DNA of 64,000 bases from Streptococcus mitis (GTDB taxonomy: Bacteria; Bacillota; Bacilli; Lactobacillales; Streptococcaceae), in assembly GCF_902159415.1 (NCBI RefSeq), contig NZ_CABGJU010000001.1:62001-126000 (forward strand), written 5' to 3'. How positions within the stretch are numbered: position 1 is the stretch's first letter; each line of letters starts with the position of its first letter. Made by a program: the position numbers and the translations under genes. Under the pieces are notes generated by a model that did not search any database, was not told the origin of the DNA, and saw nothing but the letters and a program-made list of their open reading frames with translations. Positions 63,374-64,000 of the stretch are shown here, piece by piece.

Positions 63374-63519
63374 GGATATTGACTTGTCTAATTTATGAGA
63401 GCAAATCTTGGGAAGAGATCTTATATTCAAAAGTTGGTGGATAGAAAGGGATGTTGATGAAGATTTCATTTGTGGTGGTTTGACCAATTACGATACTAGC
63501 TCAGGTTAAATAAAATATA

Positions 63520-63553
63520 AAAAAGCAACAACTGAAACAGTTGTTGCTTTTTA
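63520..63553. terminator. Bidirectional terminator between the DUF389 gene and thrS
   Basis: AAAAAGCAACAACTG pairs with CAGTTGTTGCTTTTT, four-base loop, T/A flanks. Confidence 0.88.
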
Positions 63554-63589
63554 GCTAGCTAGCTAGGATTTTGTCCCAGCTTTTATTTC

Positions 63590-64000
63590 TTATTTTTCAA
63601 CACGAGATTTGTTGGCGATATCAGAAAGAATCAATTCTACAAATGCATCTACCGGCATGGTTTCTGTTTCTTTTTGACCGTAGCGACGGACGTTTACAGC
63701 TTTCTCTTCCATTTCCTTGTCACCAACGATTAATTGGTAAGGAATCTTGCTAGTTTGTGAAGCACGAATCTTGAACTGCATTTTTTCATTGCGTTCATCC
63801 ACATCAGCACGAACCCCACGGTCACGGAGTTTCTTAGCCACTTCCCAAGCATAGTCCACGTGTTTTTCATTAGATACTGGGATGAGGGTTACTTGGTGTG
63901 GTGCCAACCATGTTGGGAAAGCCCCCTTGTAGTTCTCAATCAAGATAGCTGTGAAGCGTTCCATAGTTGAAATAACCCCACGGTGGATCATCACTGGACG
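63590..64000 (-). CDS. thrS: Threonyl-tRNA synthetase, C-terminal part (5' end outside window)
   Basis: Charges tRNA-Thr. The visible 137 or so residues are the end of the class II core (motif 3: [18 protein letters not shown]-type) and the anticodon-binding domain ([41 protein letters not shown], then [26 protein letters not shown]). The frame is open to the window edge, so the start lies beyond base 64000 and the ATG at 63994 is internal. A terminator follows the stop codon. Confidence 0.95.
   Translation of the reverse strand, partial: RPVMIHRGVISTMERFTAILIENYKGAFPTWLAPHQVTLIPVSNEKHVDYAWEVAKKLRDRGVRADVDERNEKMQFKIRASQTSKIPYQLIVGDKEMEEKAVNVRRYGQKETETMPVDAFVELILSDIANKSRVEK

Noticed and set aside
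1-64000. tRNA or rRNA genes
   Set aside because: I saw no cloverleaf with a T-loop GTTCGAATC-type segment and no rRNA signature in the gaps; a short tRNA could still be missed without a covariance search.

Overview
The window is a chromosomal segment of a low-GC Firmicute, almost certainly a Streptococcus of the mitis group. The grounds are gene content and order (psaBCA-tpx next to pepO, hom-thrB-msrAB, a relA-dtd pair, prfB-ftsE-ftsX), a BOX intergenic repeat with the core that BOX-PCR relies on, extended -10 promoters (TGnTATAAT or TGaTAAAAT), a YSIRK-type LPXTG surface protein, and a streptococcal MET-box before metE. I saw no rRNA genes, tRNA genes, CRISPR array or complete insertion sequence. 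The species cannot be fixed from the window alone.

Layout. 1-14.5 kb is housekeeping: the end of a peptide deformylase gene, yaaA with what looks like a leaderless mRNA, hom-thrB, msrAB, a BOX element nested in a second repeat, a heterodimeric ABC exporter, a methylthioadenosine/SAH deaminase, prfB with its programmed +1 frameshift, ftsEX, an MFS transporter and a TVP38-type membrane protein. 14.6-26.6 kb is an accessory, defence-like block on the + strand: an SF2 helicase with two transmembrane segments near its C-terminus, an AbiH-family protein, a complete type I restriction-modification system (hsdM-hsdS-hsdR), a DUF1722 gene overlapping a T4 endonuclease V-like gene, and a HigB/HigA-type toxin-antitoxin pair. 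The HsdS subunit is unusual. It carries three target-recognition domains instead of two, three 12-bp repeats encoding ELTS in the first spacer, and a 5-bp tandem repeat exactly between domains 2 and 3. Gain or loss of one 5-bp unit would end the protein at 391 or 385 residues, the size of an ordinary two-domain HsdS.

27-42.6 kb is metabolic and informational: metE-metF under a MET-box; pnp behind a long leader with two tandem structured RNA repeats, followed by cysE, an acetyltransferase, a nucleoside phosphorylase, a RibD-C/DHFR-like protein, cysS and mrnC; a PucR-type regulator; msmK with a cre-like site; and relA-dtd. 42.7-49.3 kb holds the manganese locus (psaB-psaC-psaA, tpx, and a DtxR-type regulator, all on the - strand) with a regulator palindrome over the psaB -35 box, divergent pepO, and an MBL-fold hydrolase. 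49.9-55.9 kb is a 2001-residue wall-anchored protein with two CshA-type repeats, twelve 150-bp repeats and ten 18-bp proline-rich repeats. 56-62 kb has an Mbeg1-like hydrolase and a BceRS-BceAB-type peptide-sensing and detoxification module that includes an unannotated 37-residue ORF and a TTACA-N4-TGTAA operator. The window ends with a DUF389 membrane gene flanked by a decayed copy of the thrS 3' end and by the genuine thrS 3' end on the - strand.

Working together: the psa locus couples Mn uptake to peroxide defence; hom-thrB, metEF, cysE and cysS serve sulphur and aspartate-family amino acids; the 14.6-26.6 kb block looks like defence and DNA-damage functions collected in one place; the Bce module reads as a self-contained antimicrobial-peptide response. 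Gene functions are from motif recognition, not from database searches.
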